NCBI RefSeq assembly: GCF_036014115.1
Contig: NZ_CP107913.1
Span: 9,256,501 to 9,320,500, forward strand
DNA length: 64,000 bases
From: Streptomyces sp. NBC_00448
GTDB lineage: Bacteria > Actinomycetota > Actinomycetes > Streptomycetales > Streptomycetaceae
Direction of reading: 5' to 3'
Below, in pieces: positions 53,120 to 63,989 of the stretch. The position numbers and the translations under genes were made by a program. The notes beneath the pieces were generated by a model. It searched no databases. It was not told the origin of the DNA and saw only the letters and a program-made list of their open reading frames with translations. Position 1 is the stretch's first letter. Every line of letters begins with the position of its first letter.

Positions 53120-53338
53120 ATGCGGACCGGGTTCGGTGTGCTGCTCGCCCTGTGGGGCGTCTTCTTCGTGGTCTTCAGCCGGCGGTTCGCCCGCGGGCAG
53201 TACCCGCACAGCCGGGTCGCCGCCCGGGAGGCCGCCGCGGGCGGCGTCGGCCCGCGGCGCGGCACCACCGCGCTCAACGTGCTGGCCGGCGTCGCCCTGG
53301 CCGTCTGCGGAGTGCTGCTGGCGCTCGGGGCGTTCTGA
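53120..53338 (+). CDS. small two-helix membrane protein
   Basis: 72 residues from the ATG at 53120 with GGAGG 5 bp upstream. Two hydrophobic helices (about residues 4-20 and 50-70) flank a basic loop (SRRFARGQYPHSR). The family and role are not recognised. Followed by a strong bidirectional terminator. Confidence 0.72.
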   Translation: MRTGFGVLLALWGVFFVVFSRRFARGQYPHSRVAAREAAAGGVGPRRGTTALNVLAGVALAVCGVLLALGAF

Positions 53339-53393
53339 GCCCCCGGCCGCCCGCGGGCGCGAGGCCCACACGGGCGGCGGTCGCCGAGCGGCA

Positions 53394-53426
53394 CGGGCGC
53401 GGGACCGTAAGCCGGTCCCGCGCCCG
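53394..53426. terminator. 13-bp hairpin between convergent genes
   Basis: Arms 53394-53406 and 53414-53426 are exact reverse complements with a 7-nt loop. It sits between the small membrane protein and GlgX genes. Confidence 0.88.
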
Positions 53427-53545
53427 CAGTGCGTCATCGCGCCCGCACTCCGTCCTCGTGCCCGTAGCGCGTCAGCCGCGCCCGGACCAGACCGGATGAG
53501 ACGCGACCGGACCCGACCGGACCAGACCCGACCGGGCCGAGCCGG

Positions 53546-55672
<2,127 letters not shown>

Positions 55673-55682
55673 TTCCGAGACC

Positions 55683-56084
55683 TTACTGTCGGTGTTGCCT
55701 CTCCCACTCGACATAGCGGCCCGACTCGCGGACGAGGCCCGTGACGAACCAAAGAACCACCGCCGAGTCATCCGTCCAGCCCAGCACCGGAATCACGTCC
55801 GGAATCGCGTCGATCGGTGAGAGCACGTACAGCGCGGCGAGCAGCGAGAACGCCGCCAGCCGGCGCCGGGACAGCCCCGGGTAGCGGCGGCCGAGCACCG
55901 CGGCGACCATCCGCGGCGTCGCGACCAGCCGCCGGGCCGGCCCCGGGGCTCCCGGGCGACGGGTCTCGCGGTACAGCCCCCAGGCCGAGCGGCCTGCGCT
56001 CACGCGGGCGGTCGCCGTGCGCGCGGGCTTCGTCGTGCGGCCGGGCGTCGTCGTACCCGCCGGCGTGCGCACCGTCCTGGCCAT
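55683..56084 (-). CDS. DUF1232 (YkvA-like) membrane protein
   Basis: 133 residues. A basic N-terminus of about 55 residues precedes the DUF1232 core LAAFSLLAALYVLSPIDAIPDVIPVLGWTDD, where SPIDAIPD is the signature. GGAGGAGG precedes the ATG. It ends 11 bp before the GlgX start on the same strand, so the two may be co-transcribed. Function unknown. Confidence 0.9.
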   Translation of the reverse strand: MARTVRTPAGTTTPGRTTKPARTATARVSAGRSAWGLYRETRRPGAPGPARRLVATPRMVAAVLGRRYPGLSRRRLAAFSLLAALYVLSPIDAIPDVIPVLGWTDDSAVVLWFVTGLVRESGRYVEWERQHRQ

Positions 56085-56288
56085 GGCCGTCCTCCTCCGT
56101 GTCCGTCATCCCTGCGTTCCCCTCCGTCGTGGCGTGGCGCACCGGTCGTACCGGCCGCACCGGTCCTTGAGAGCGTTCCTGTCCGTCTTCCGTGCATCCA
56201 TCTGCGCCGATCCGCGCAGATTCCCGGGCGTCCCGGGTAGGAGAGCGTTGCAGCCGCTCATGCGGGGCAGTGGACGAGTGGTCATGGG

Positions 56289-56705
56289 GTGAAGGCCGTG
56301 GAGGACGTGCAAGCCCGCGGAACGGGTACCGACCGGGTGGATCTGGTGTGTCGGCCGGGAGCCGCCGCCGAGGCCAGAAGCGCGGCGAGAGCGTTCCTCG
56401 ACGGACTGTCCCCCCGGGTGGGGGCCGCCGTCGCCGAGAACCTGCTGCTCATGGTCTCCGAACTCGTGACGAACGCGATCCGACACGCGGGAGGGGCGCT
56501 CGAGGTCCGGTTCAGCAGTACCCCGGAGCGCCTGCACGTCGCCGTCGACGACGCCAGCCCGTCGCTGCCCCGGCTGCGCCGTCCGGACTGGACCGGGCGC
56601 ACCGGCGGCTTCGGCTGGTCCATGGTGCACAAGCTCGCCGACGGCCTGGCGATCCAGCCGCGCAACGGCGGGGGGAAGACGGTGGCGGCGTTCCTGGCGC
56701 GGTAG
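56289..56705 (+). CDS. RsbW-like anti-sigma/ATP-binding protein (HATPase_c)
   Basis: 138 residues. The Bergerat ATP fold shows the N-box LLMVSELVTNAIRHAGG (about residues 53-69) and the G1/G2 parts FGWSMVHKLAD and GGGKTVAAF. This is the stand-alone kinase type abundant in streptomycetes, which binds sigma factors or anti-anti-sigma proteins. GTG at 56289 is used; GTG at 56298 is an alternative. A hairpin terminator follows. Confidence 0.88.
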   Translation: MKAVEDVQARGTGTDRVDLVCRPGAAAEARSAARAFLDGLSPRVGAAVAENLLLMVSELVTNAIRHAGGALEVRFSSTPERLHVAVDDASPSLPRLRRPDWTGRTGGFGWSMVHKLADGLAIQPRNGGGKTVAAFLAR

Positions 56706-56721
56706 CGCGGTGACCCGGTTG

Positions 56722-56746
56722 CGGCGCCGCCGTTTCGGCGGCGCCG
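56722..56746 (+). terminator. 11-bp hairpin after the HATPase gene
   Basis: CGGCGCCGCCG (56722-56732) and CGGCGGCGCCG (56736-56746) pair around a TTT loop, 17 bp after the stop. Confidence 0.8.
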
Positions 56747-56900
56747 GCCGTACCGCCGCCCGCTGCCCGCCGGCCGCTGCCCGGACCCGTACCGCTGCCC
56801 GTCGCCCGAACCCGTACCGGCCGGCCGCACCGCCTCCGCACACGGCGACACGCCGCTCCGCGCCAGGGCGGGGCGGCGCGTGCTGCGCCGGCACCGGCCG

Positions 56901-57167
56901 TTACCGGTGGCTGTAGCCGCGCCGGTCCAGGGCGGAGATGCCCACGGCCGCCAGCCCGATCTGGATCAGCCACTCGATCCAGTCCACGCCGTGGGTATGG
57001 GCCACGCCCACCCAACTGGCGATCGCGGCGCCGACGAACGCGGCCACGATGCCGATCAGGATCGTCCACACCACCCCGATGTGCTGGCGGCCCGGCACGA
57101 CCAGCCGCCCCAGCACGCCGATGATGATGCCGATCACGATGGCACTGATGATCCCCGAGATCTCCAC
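56901..57167 (-). CDS. GlsB/YeaQ/YmgE-family stress membrane protein
   Basis: 88 residues from a GTG at 57167 with GGAGG upstream. Three hydrophobic helices follow the Transgly_assoc pattern: ISGIISAIVIGIIIGVLGRL, then the VPGRQHIGVVWTILIGIVAAFVGAAIA segment. These small proteins are induced by general stress in many bacteria; the mechanism is unknown. Confidence 0.92.
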   Translation of the reverse strand: MEISGIISAIVIGIIIGVLGRLVVPGRQHIGVVWTILIGIVAAFVGAAIASWVGVAHTHGVDWIEWLIQIGLAAVGISALDRRGYSHR

Positions 57168-57323
57168 GACAACCTCCGCATGTCACGTTCCGCCACGTTC
57201 TGTCATGTGCACTCTCGGGAGTCGCTTGCCCCCGCATCGCCCCCGCACACGGCCCGCCCCGCCTCGACGGCGAGTGCGCCGGCGCGTGCCCCGGGAGTAT
57301 GCGAAAGGAGTGTGCCGCGGGGG

Positions 57324-57349
57324 GTATTGACCCGTGCGGGACGGGGTAT
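57324..57349 (+). promoter_or_regulatory. candidate sigma-B-type promoter
   Basis: GTAT (57324-57327) and GGGTAT (57344-57349) are 16 bp apart, fitting the GNNT-N14-16-GGGTAY pattern of streptomycete SigB-like promoters. The HATPase gene starts 54 bp downstream. A TTGACC overlaps the upstream element, so vegetative use is also possible. Confidence 0.45.
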
Positions 57350-57402
57350 ACGGCTCGCGTCGCGTACGACGAACGTACGGGGAACGGACAAGGGGCGCGG
57401 GG

Positions 57403-57867
57403 ATGAACGACAGCACGACGGCCGAGCAAGGCCGGGCCCCGGCGGCGACGCCCGACCTGTGGGCCGGCGCGGCGTACGACGGCGACACCGGCTCGATCGC
57501 GGTCGCCCGCGCCATGGCCGCGGCCTTCCTCGACCGCGCCCGTGACCGGCACGGCCTGCCCGTACCGGCCCAGGCGCACGCCGACGCCCAGCTCGTGGTG
57601 AGCGAGCTGGTCACCAACGCGGTGAAGTACGCCCCCGGGCCCTGCGTGCTCAACCTGGAGATCCGCGGCCCGGTGCTGGAGATCACCACCTGGGACACCG
57701 ACGCGACGCTCCCGCTCGCCCGCGCCGCCGAGCCCGGCCGGATCGGCCAGCACGGCCTGGAGATCGTCTTCGCGCTCTGCGACGGCTTCGAGGTCCTCCG
57801 CGAACCGGTCGGCAAGCGGATCACGGTCCGCCTGGCGCTCGGCCCGATCGGCCCGTTCGACGTCTAG
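57403..57867 (+). CDS. RsbW-like ATP-binding protein (HATPase_c)
   Basis: 154 residues from the ATG at 57403. The N-box is AQLVVSELVTNAVKYAPGP (about residues 65-83), followed by EITTWDTDATLP, GQHGLEIVFALCDGFEV and a C-terminal strand. The same stand-alone anti-sigma kinase type as the protein at 56289-56705, but not a close duplicate. It may act in osmotic or general stress signalling, in keeping with the SigB-like promoter candidate. Confidence 0.9.
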   Translation: MNDSTTAEQGRAPAATPDLWAGAAYDGDTGSIAVARAMAAAFLDRARDRHGLPVPAQAHADAQLVVSELVTNAVKYAPGPCVLNLEIRGPVLEITTWDTDATLPLARAAEPGRIGQHGLEIVFALCDGFEVLREPVGKRITVRLALGPIGPFDV

Positions 57868-57943
57868 GCCCGGTACGCCGCCGGACCGGCCGGGCCCGGC
57901 CCGGGTTCGGGCGAACCCCCTCGGCGTGCGGTGCGAACCGCGT

Positions 57944-58249
57944 TCAGCCGTCGCTCGTCCTGACCAGCGCTCCGTGCGCGTTGCGCTCGTACGTGCGCCG
58001 CTTGTTCTTCTCGATCTTCCGGGCGACCTCGGCGTCGAGGTCCAGCCCGTTCATCTGCGCCAGGGCGGTCAGATAGAGGAAGACGTCGGCCAACTCCTCC
58101 CCGAAGTCGGCATGCCCCTTGCGCCACGCGGTGAACGCCTCGCCCACCTCGGCGGTGAGCAGCCCGAACTCCAGGTCCACATCCTCGACGTTGAAGCCCT
58201 TGGCGAGCTTGTTCTCCCAGGCGAGCTGCTGGGCGGATGCGATGTCCAC
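57944..58249 (-). CDS. MazG-like nucleotide pyrophosphohydrolase
   Basis: 101 residues from a GTG at 58249 with GGAGGA upstream. A short all-helical NTP-PPase with the metal-binding pattern Glu34-x2-Glu37 (EVGEA) and Glu51/Glu52-x2-Asp55 (EELADV). It would hydrolyse non-canonical or damaged (d)NTPs to NMP and PPi. The C-terminal KIEKNKRRTYERN is typical of the small MazG-like branch. Confidence 0.9.
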   Translation of the reverse strand: MDIASAQQLAWENKLAKGFNVEDVDLEFGLLTAEVGEAFTAWRKGHADFGEELADVFLYLTALAQMNGLDLDAEVARKIEKNKRRTYERNAHGALVRTSDG

Positions 58250-58534
58250 GGCTCCTCCGAAACGGTCCGGCGGGTAAGACCGCAGCCTAGCGGGCGCCCA
58301 GGTCCCGCCGTCTCGACCTACGGCTGTCGCCGCCCGGCTGACGGGAGTTCGCGGGTCGGCGTACCGACATGCGGCTCGTCGCTATGCTGCGGGCCATGGA
58401 GTGTTTCGCCACGTGGCGTACGCGTCGCTGAGGGCCCGGCCCGACGCCGATGTCGTGGCCGGGAGTGGGCCGATGCCGTTGTCTCGCTCGGTCGCCACGC
58501 CGCACCACGCCCTCAGTCCGAAAGGCACACTCCC

Positions 58535-59017
58535 ATGCGCATCCGTGCGTTCACCCCGCACGACCTGGCACCACTCACCGCACTGACCATCGCGACGTTC
58601 CGGCCGTTCTACGAAGAGTCCTTCCGCCCGTCGGTGGGGGAGACGGTCTTCGCCGTCCAGCACGGGAACTGGCGTGAGGACTACCGCGAACAGGTGGCCG
58701 AACTCCACGCGCCCGAACGGCACATGTACGTCGCCATCGCCGAAGACGAGGACGCCCTCGCGGGGTACGTGGCGTGGAGCGTCGACTCGCCCCGCAAGAA
58801 GGGCGACGTCACGATCCTCGCCGTCTCGGCCCGGCACCGGCGACACCGCGTGGGCACCGCCCTGTGCGAACACGCCTTCGGGCAGATGCGGGCCCTCGGT
58901 GCTGATGTCGTCGAGATCGGCACCGGAGGAGACGCGTTCCACGCACCGGCCCGGGCGCTCTACGAGGCGCTCGGGTGCACACCGTTTCCGCTCGCGGTCT
59001 ACTTCCGCCGGCTCTGA
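58535..59017 (+). CDS. GNAT-family N-acetyltransferase
   Basis: 160 residues from the ATG at 58535, with GAAAGG about 9 bp upstream. The acetyl-CoA loop is SARHRRHRVGTALCEHAF (about residues 97-114); the last strand has the ALYEALGCTPFPLAVYFRR motif. Substrate unknown. About 285 bp of non-coding sequence precede it. Confidence 0.9.
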   Translation: MRIRAFTPHDLAPLTALTIATFRPFYEESFRPSVGETVFAVQHGNWREDYREQVAELHAPERHMYVAIAEDEDALAGYVAWSVDSPRKKGDVTILAVSARHRRHRVGTALCEHAFGQMRALGADVVEIGTGGDAFHAPARALYEALGCTPFPLAVYFRRL

Positions 59018-59200
59018 CGCCTCCCGGACGGGCGCCTTCGCGCGCCCGTCCGGGTGCGGTAACTCCGGTGCCGGGTACGGCTCGCATCACGTCCCGGGAG
59101 GCCTCAGGCCGGTATCCAGGCGAGCCACCACGGTTGCGGCTGCGCGAAGAGCCGCGGGCCGCGTACCGGCCGTTCCGCTGCCAGGTATCGGGATGGCGTC

Positions 59201-59989
59201 TCAGTCGGCCTGCAGGACGAAGAACAGAAAGCACAGGAAGCGGGAGCGGGCGGCGACTTCGTCGGGGAACACGTCGCGGGCGGCCGGATCGGGCGCCGGC
59301 TCGCTGATGACCGTGATCCGGAAGCCGGCCGCCGTGAAGGCGTCGGTCATCGCGTGCAGCGGCCGGTGCCAGCGGCTCACCGGGGCGCTCTGCTCGCCGA
59401 AGGTCCACTCCTCGACCCAGTTGGTGGTGTCGAAGTACCCGTACTCGTCCTTGCGGCCCGCCTCGCGGTGCATCAGGTTGATGGCGAAAGGGTGCTCCAC
59501 GGCCGTGATCAGCCGGCCGCCGGGCTTGAGCACGCGCCGCAGCTCGGCCAGCGCCGGACCCCAGTCCTTCAGATAGTGCAGCACCAGGGCGGCCACGACG
59601 TCGTCGAACGTGTCGTCGGCGTAGGGCAGCGGGCTGCCCAGGTCGGCCACCTGCAGGTCCGCGTCGTCGCCGAGCCGCTGCCGGGCCAGCTCCACCATCC
59701 CGGTGCTCGCGTCGAAACCGCTCACGACGGCGCCGCGGTCGCGCAGCGCGGCGAACAGGGGTCCGGAGCCGCAGCCGACATCGAGAATCCGGTGGCCGGA
59801 CACCTCTCCGGCGAGGGCCAGCATCGCGGGCCGCTGGTAGTAGGCATTGATGAGACCGGCTTCGTTCGCGGCCGTGTACCCCTCGGCGAAGACGTCGTAG
59901 GGGTTCACCTCCGACGCGTCCACAGGCGCGGCGGCGGGCGAGGGGAGGCCGGGGGAGGGCGCGTCCACCTGCTGCTCGTCTGAAGTCAT
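59201..59989 (-). CDS. class I SAM-dependent methyltransferase
   Basis: 262 residues from the ATG at 59989. Motif I is ILDVGCGSG (residues 68-76), motif II GFDAS and motif III VLKPGGRLI are in order. The N-terminal 25 residues are a Pro/Ala-rich extension. The pattern is of the UbiE/BioC-like small-molecule type; substrate unknown. Confidence 0.9.
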   Translation of the reverse strand: MTSDEQQVDAPSPGLPSPAAAPVDASEVNPYDVFAEGYTAANEAGLINAYYQRPAMLALAGEVSGHRILDVGCGSGPLFAALRDRGAVVSGFDASTGMVELARQRLGDDADLQVADLGSPLPYADDTFDDVVAALVLHYLKDWGPALAELRRVLKPGGRLITAVEHPFAINLMHREAGRKDEYGYFDTTNWVEEWTFGEQSAPVSRWHRPLHAMTDAFTAAGFRITVISEPAPDPAARDVFPDEVAARSRFLCFLFFVLQAD

Positions 59990-60079
59990 GGTGCGAGAGA
60001 CGTGCGCCGCGTCGCTTCGGTTCCTGGCCTCGCACCGGCTCATCGCCCGGGTACGAACGGTCCGCCCCGCGCGCCGATC

Positions 60080-60985
60080 TCAGGCGAGGTGCTTCCTGAA
60101 GAACTCGACGAGCTTGGCGGCGGCGGGCGTGATGTAAGGGTCGCGGTCGTACAGGTCGACGTGGGAGGCGCCCTCGACGAGGAACAGCTCGGCGTTGCCG
60201 GGGCTGTCGGCCACCGCCTTCTCGGAGAAGCCGCGGGTGACGGCCTCGGTGCCCGCGATCATGAGCAGGGGGCGGGGCGCGATCTTCGCGACGTCGGCGA
60301 AGGAGTCGAACTGGTCGAGGAGGTCGGCGCTGCGGGTGACCAGGTCCCCGGTGGAGCGGGGGTGCCGGCCCCGGGGCGTCTTGTAGTAGTCGACGAAGTC
60401 GGCGATCGGCGCGGGGGTGGCGGCATCGGCCTTCTCGGGCAGAACGGGGAACGTGGCGGCGGGCTCGCCCGCGGCTTCGGCGCTGCGGAGCGTGCCGGAG
60501 GCCGCCACCATCTCCTTCCAGCCTGCGGGGTCGGCGTCGCGGAAGAAGCTGGGGACGTCGGTGCCGGAGACCCCGGCCACGGCCCTCATACGGTGGTCCG
60601 TCTGGGCGGCGTAGGGCACGTACGCACCCGAGCCGCACACCCCCATCACGCCGATGCGGTCAGGGTCGACCTCGGGACGCGTGGTGAGGTAGGAGACCGC
60701 CGCGCGGAAGTCCTCGGCGCGCTGGAACGGGTCCTCCAGACCGCGGGGCATGCCCTCGGACTCGCCCTGGAAGGCGGCGTCGAAGGTCAGGACGGCGAAG
60801 CCTTCCTCGACCAGGCGCGCCGCGTACACCGCCGGTGACTGCTCCTTGACGCCGGTCGTCTGGTGGCCGACCACGATCGCGGCCAGTGGGCCGTCGACGC
60901 CCTCGGGAAGGTCGGTAAGGTCCGGAAGGTAGAGGTGGCCGGCGAGCTGAAGGCCGTTGGTCGGGAAGCGGACGTCAGTCCTCAT
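60080..60985 (-). CDS. alpha/beta hydrolase (dienelactone hydrolase-like)
   Basis: 301 residues. The fold is visible in IVVGHQTTGVKEQ, VLTFDAAFQGESEG and the nucleophile elbow GVMGVCGSGAY, where Cys replaces the usual Ser in GxSxG (GVCGSG). RPLLMIAGTEAVTRGF and VEGASHVDLYDRD give the Asp and His. The Cys nucleophile recalls dienelactone hydrolases. It is divergent from an XRE regulator, its probable controller. Confidence 0.88.
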   Translation of the reverse strand: MRTDVRFPTNGLQLAGHLYLPDLTDLPEGVDGPLAAIVVGHQTTGVKEQSPAVYAARLVEEGFAVLTFDAAFQGESEGMPRGLEDPFQRAEDFRAAVSYLTTRPEVDPDRIGVMGVCGSGAYVPYAAQTDHRMRAVAGVSGTDVPSFFRDADPAGWKEMVAASGTLRSAEAAGEPAATFPVLPEKADAATPAPIADFVDYYKTPRGRHPRSTGDLVTRSADLLDQFDSFADVAKIAPRPLLMIAGTEAVTRGFSEKAVADSPGNAELFLVEGASHVDLYDRDPYITPAAAKLVEFFRKHLA

Positions 60986-61082
60986 GTGCTGCTCCTGACG
61001 GGATCGTGCGCGGCCGGCGATCTGCGGGCCCGTATCCCTGTCCACTGTCCGGTCGACGGCAGGGCGGGAGAAGGTCGGGCCG

Positions 61083-61094
61083 CTTCCTAGGAAG
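61083..61094. promoter_or_regulatory. 12-bp perfect palindrome between hydrolase and XRE gene
   Basis: CTTCCTAGGAAG lies in the 154-bp divergent region, 46 bp before the regulator start. It is a likely site for the XRE regulator. Confidence 0.5.
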
Positions 61095-61139
61095 GATCTG
61101 TCCCAGGCAGAGCGCTCGCCTCGGTGCCATGCTGAACGG

Positions 61140-62003
61140 GTGGCTGGTTCCGCGCACCTTCGTGAGCTCGGCGAGTTCCTCAGGCACCGCCGTGGTGAAC
61201 TCACGCCGGCGCAGGTCGGGCTCCCCGAGCGCGGGCACACCCAGCGTCGCGTCCAGGGGCTGCGCCGTGAGGAGGTCGCCCAGTTCGCCGCGATCAGCAC
61301 CGACTACTACGTGCGCATCGAGCAGGGCCGTCTGGCGCCGTCGCAGCCGGTGCTCGACGCGCTCGTGCGGGAGCTACGGCTCGACGGCGACCAGCGGACG
61401 TACGTCGAGGGGCTGGTCGACCAGGCCGCCCGGACCGGGCACCGCAAGGCCCCGCGCCGATCGGCCCGGCCCAAGCTGCACCCGCACCTCGCGCGGTTGC
61501 TGGGGCAGCTCACCGACACGCCCGCCATCGTCTTCGGGCCACGGCTCGACATCCTGGCGTGGAACCCGCTCGCGGCGGCGCTCTTGTGCGACTTCGCGGC
61601 CGTGCCCGAAGCCGAGCGCAACTGCGTCCGCACGGTCTTCACCGACCCGGTGATGCGCGAGATCTACGCCGAGTGGGAGGACGTGGCCCGCACGTGCGTG
61701 GAGGTTCTGCGGATGGAGGCCGGCACCAATCCCGCCGACCCGGCCCTCACGGCCCTCGTGGGCGAACTGTCCGTGGCCGACCAGCAGTTCCGGTTCTGGT
61801 GGGCCGAACACCGCGTCGCCCAGCAGGACTTCGGCAGCAAGCGCATCGCCCACCCCGTCGTCGGCGACCTCACCCTCGACTGGGACACCTTCCGCTACGC
61901 GGGCGCGCCGGAACAGCAACTCGTCCTCTGGTCCGCCGAACCCGGCACCCCTGACGCCGAACGGCTGTCCGACCTGGCGCGCAGGACGGTGCCGGCCCCG
62001 TAA
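61140..62003 (+). CDS. XRE-family regulator with MmyB-like ligand-binding domain
   Basis: 287 residues from a GTG. An N-terminal HTH (LGEFLRHRRGELTPAQVGL...RRVQGLRREEVAQFAAISTDYYVRIEQGR) is followed by the MmyB-type PAS-like domain (LARLLGQLTDTPAIVFGPRLDILAWNPLAAALL...FRFWWAEHRV). Such regulators usually sit divergently from a single oxidoreductase or hydrolase gene and control it, as here. Confidence 0.93.
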   Translation: MAGSAHLRELGEFLRHRRGELTPAQVGLPERGHTQRRVQGLRREEVAQFAAISTDYYVRIEQGRLAPSQPVLDALVRELRLDGDQRTYVEGLVDQAARTGHRKAPRRSARPKLHPHLARLLGQLTDTPAIVFGPRLDILAWNPLAAALLCDFAAVPEAERNCVRTVFTDPVMREIYAEWEDVARTCVEVLRMEAGTNPADPALTALVGELSVADQQFRFWWAEHRVAQQDFGSKRIAHPVVGDLTLDWDTFRYAGAPEQQLVLWSAEPGTPDAERLSDLARRTVPAP

Positions 62004-62056
62004 GCCGGCCAATTCGATGGTGGGATCGGGAACTGCCGCGTAGCGTCCGGACTTTG

Positions 62057-62779
62057 ATGACCGAATCCTGGGACACCATCGCCGACTGGTACGCGGAACT
62101 GTTGCGCACCGGTTCCGCCCTGCATGACTTCGCACGTGACAGCCTTCTGTGCCGCGTTCCCGAGAACCTCGCGGGTGCGCCTGTCCTCGACCTCGGATGC
62201 GGAGAGGGGATGGTCGCCCGGGCTGTGGCCGCTCGGGGGGCCTCCGTGGTCGGAATCGACCCCGCTCCGCGGATGATCGCCAACGCACGGGCCATCGAGC
62301 GGGGCCGACCGAGCGGGGCGGTCTTCTCGGTCGACGACGGTTGCACGCTCGCCACGATCGGTACCGGCTGCGTCGAGTGGGTGACCGCCGGGCTCTCGCT
62401 GAACAACGTGCCGGACCTCGACGCCGCACTCTCGGCGGTGCACAGGGTCCTCGTCCCCGGGGGATGCCTGGTCTTCACGATCCCGCACCCCTGCTTCGAG
62501 GCGCCGCACGCCGCCTGGACGCGGACCGACAACGGCACCGTGCGCAGGGTCGTCGGCGACTACCTCACCGAGGGCTTCTGGCGGTCGACGAACCCGGAGG
62601 GCGTACGGCGGGCGGGGAACCAGCACCGAAAGCTGTCCACTTACCTCACCGCGCTGACGGGGCACGGCTTCAGGATCGAGGCGGTCGAGGAACCGGTGCC
62701 GGATGCCGCTGTCATCGCGGCGCAGCCGCAGCGGGCGGGGCTGCCCCCGTTCATGCTCTTCCAAGCGCGCAGCGCGTGA
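62057..62779 (+). CDS. class I SAM-dependent methyltransferase
   Basis: 240 residues from the ATG at 62057. Motif I VLDLGCGEG is at residues 43-51, with VVGIDPAPRMI and VLVPGGCLVFTIPHPCFE following. It resembles UbiE/BioC-type enzymes. It follows the XRE regulator by 53 bp. Substrate unknown. Confidence 0.9.
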   Translation: MTESWDTIADWYAELLRTGSALHDFARDSLLCRVPENLAGAPVLDLGCGEGMVARAVAARGASVVGIDPAPRMIANARAIERGRPSGAVFSVDDGCTLATIGTGCVEWVTAGLSLNNVPDLDAALSAVHRVLVPGGCLVFTIPHPCFEAPHAAWTRTDNGTVRRVVGDYLTEGFWRSTNPEGVRRAGNQHRKLSTYLTALTGHGFRIEAVEEPVPDAAVIAAQPQRAGLPPFMLFQARSA

Positions 62780-62967
62780 TCGGGGCGATTTCTCCGGCCG
62801 ACGGTTCCCCGTCCCCGTCCGGCCGAACCCGGGAGCGGGCGCGCGGCAACCGGTCCTCCCGGGTCAGGCGGCGGCGATCCAGTGCCAGGGACGGGGGCCG
62901 CGCTGGCCGTGGAGGCAGGCGTGGGCGCTTTCGTGTGTTCTGGGGGAGGCCAGGCGTACAAGGGCGG

Positions 62968-63534
62968 TGGGAGCAGGCGCAGGCCGTGGCCGAGCGGAAG
63001 GCCGACGAGATCGAGCCGGGGTTTCGCCACGCGAGCCCGCGGCATCTCGCGGTGTACGGGAATCTGCTGATTGCGGCGGCGACGCCGGCGGCCCGCCGGG
63101 ACCGGCATGACGACGCGGCAGAGATTCTGCGGGTGGCCGAGGCGGCGGCGGTGCGGTCCGGCCCGACGCGCGCGTACGGCAGCGCGTTCAGCGTGACGGA
63201 CGTGCGGACGCAGGCGGTGAACGTCGCGCTCGCCGGTGCGAGCCCACGCCCGGGCGACGCGTTGACGTTGGCTCAGCGCGTGGACCTGCGTGCGATCTCC
63301 CGGCCGGTGCACACCGCGAGCCACCGCGTGGACGTGGCGCAGGCGCAGTACCAGGCCGGCGACTGCGATGGGTCCCTGGCGACGCTGTTGGAGGTCGAGC
63401 GGCAGCAACCGGAGTGGATCAGGTACCAGACCGTCGCGGCCGCCACGGTGCGGGACATGTTGGAAGCCGAGCGGCGCCGGAACACCCCGCTGCGCGGGCT
63501 CGCGTCCCGGATCGGTGTCGACCCGACGTTATGA
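62968..63534 (+). pseudogene. C-terminal remnant of a TPR-type XRE regulator
   Basis: About 185 codons encode the C-terminal helical-repeat half of a common streptomycete regulator family: QAVAERKADEIEP, LAVYGNLLIAAATPAARRD, AFSVTDVRTQAVNVA, HTASHRVDVAQAQYQAGDC, and the terminal PLRGLASRIGV. The N-terminal HTH is absent. Upstream (62790-62960), pieces of sense-looking sequence occur in different frames, so the 5' part appears deleted and frameshifted. No convincing ribosome site precedes the remaining frame. Confidence 0.7.
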
Positions 63535-63629
63535 GGTAGGGCGTGGTGTCCTACCTTGCGGCTGATCCGGCCATGGGCTGGTGATTTCTGTCCACCGGCA
63601 GGCTCGTCCGGGCAGCCCGGCGTGCAGAA

Positions 63630-63989
63630 TCACAGTGAGGTTGCTCCGATGCTGCTGACCCAGACATGCAAGGGCCCGACCTCGGGTTCAGTCCCGGTCC
63701 GCGGCGAAGATCCCTGCGCCGCGTCCAGGTCTGACAGCGAGACAACCCCCGGGCTGTCGTCGGAAAGGAATTCCTCGATGACCGGTCTGAGATCCTCGGA
63801 GGGAACATAGGCGCCGCCGAACGGCAACTCATTCGGCAGCACCGATCCGGTCGAACACCGCAGCTGTCCGGCCATCTTGTCGTGCCACACGTAGAACGTC
63901 GCCGGCCCTGAAGCCCCCATGCGGCGAACCCGTCCTCGCAGCGCCACCGCAGTCGACTCGAAAGCAGCCGCCACCTCGGCGACGGACAA
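63630..63989 (-). CDS. hypothetical protein, possibly incomplete at the window edge
   Basis: 119 residues if the TTG at 63989 is the start; AGGAGG lies only 3 bp before it, and the frame stays open to the end of the window, so the gene may begin further right. Contents: a helical N-terminus (VAEVAAAFESTAVALRGRV), then ATFYVWHDKMAGQLRCSTGS and LPFGGAYVPSEDLRPVIEEFL. No family is recognised; base composition is slightly less GC-rich than its neighbours. Confidence 0.55.
   Translation of the reverse strand: MSVAEVAAAFESTAVALRGRVRRMGASGPATFYVWHDKMAGQLRCSTGSVLPNELPFGGAYVPSEDLRPVIEEFLSDDSPGVVSLSDLDAAQGSSPRTGTEPEVGPLHVWVSSIGATSL

Noticed and set aside
53479..53545. GACCGGA-rich stretch after glgX as a designed repeat array
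   Set aside because: Units vary in length and sequence; it is better explained as degenerate low-complexity DNA next to the terminator.
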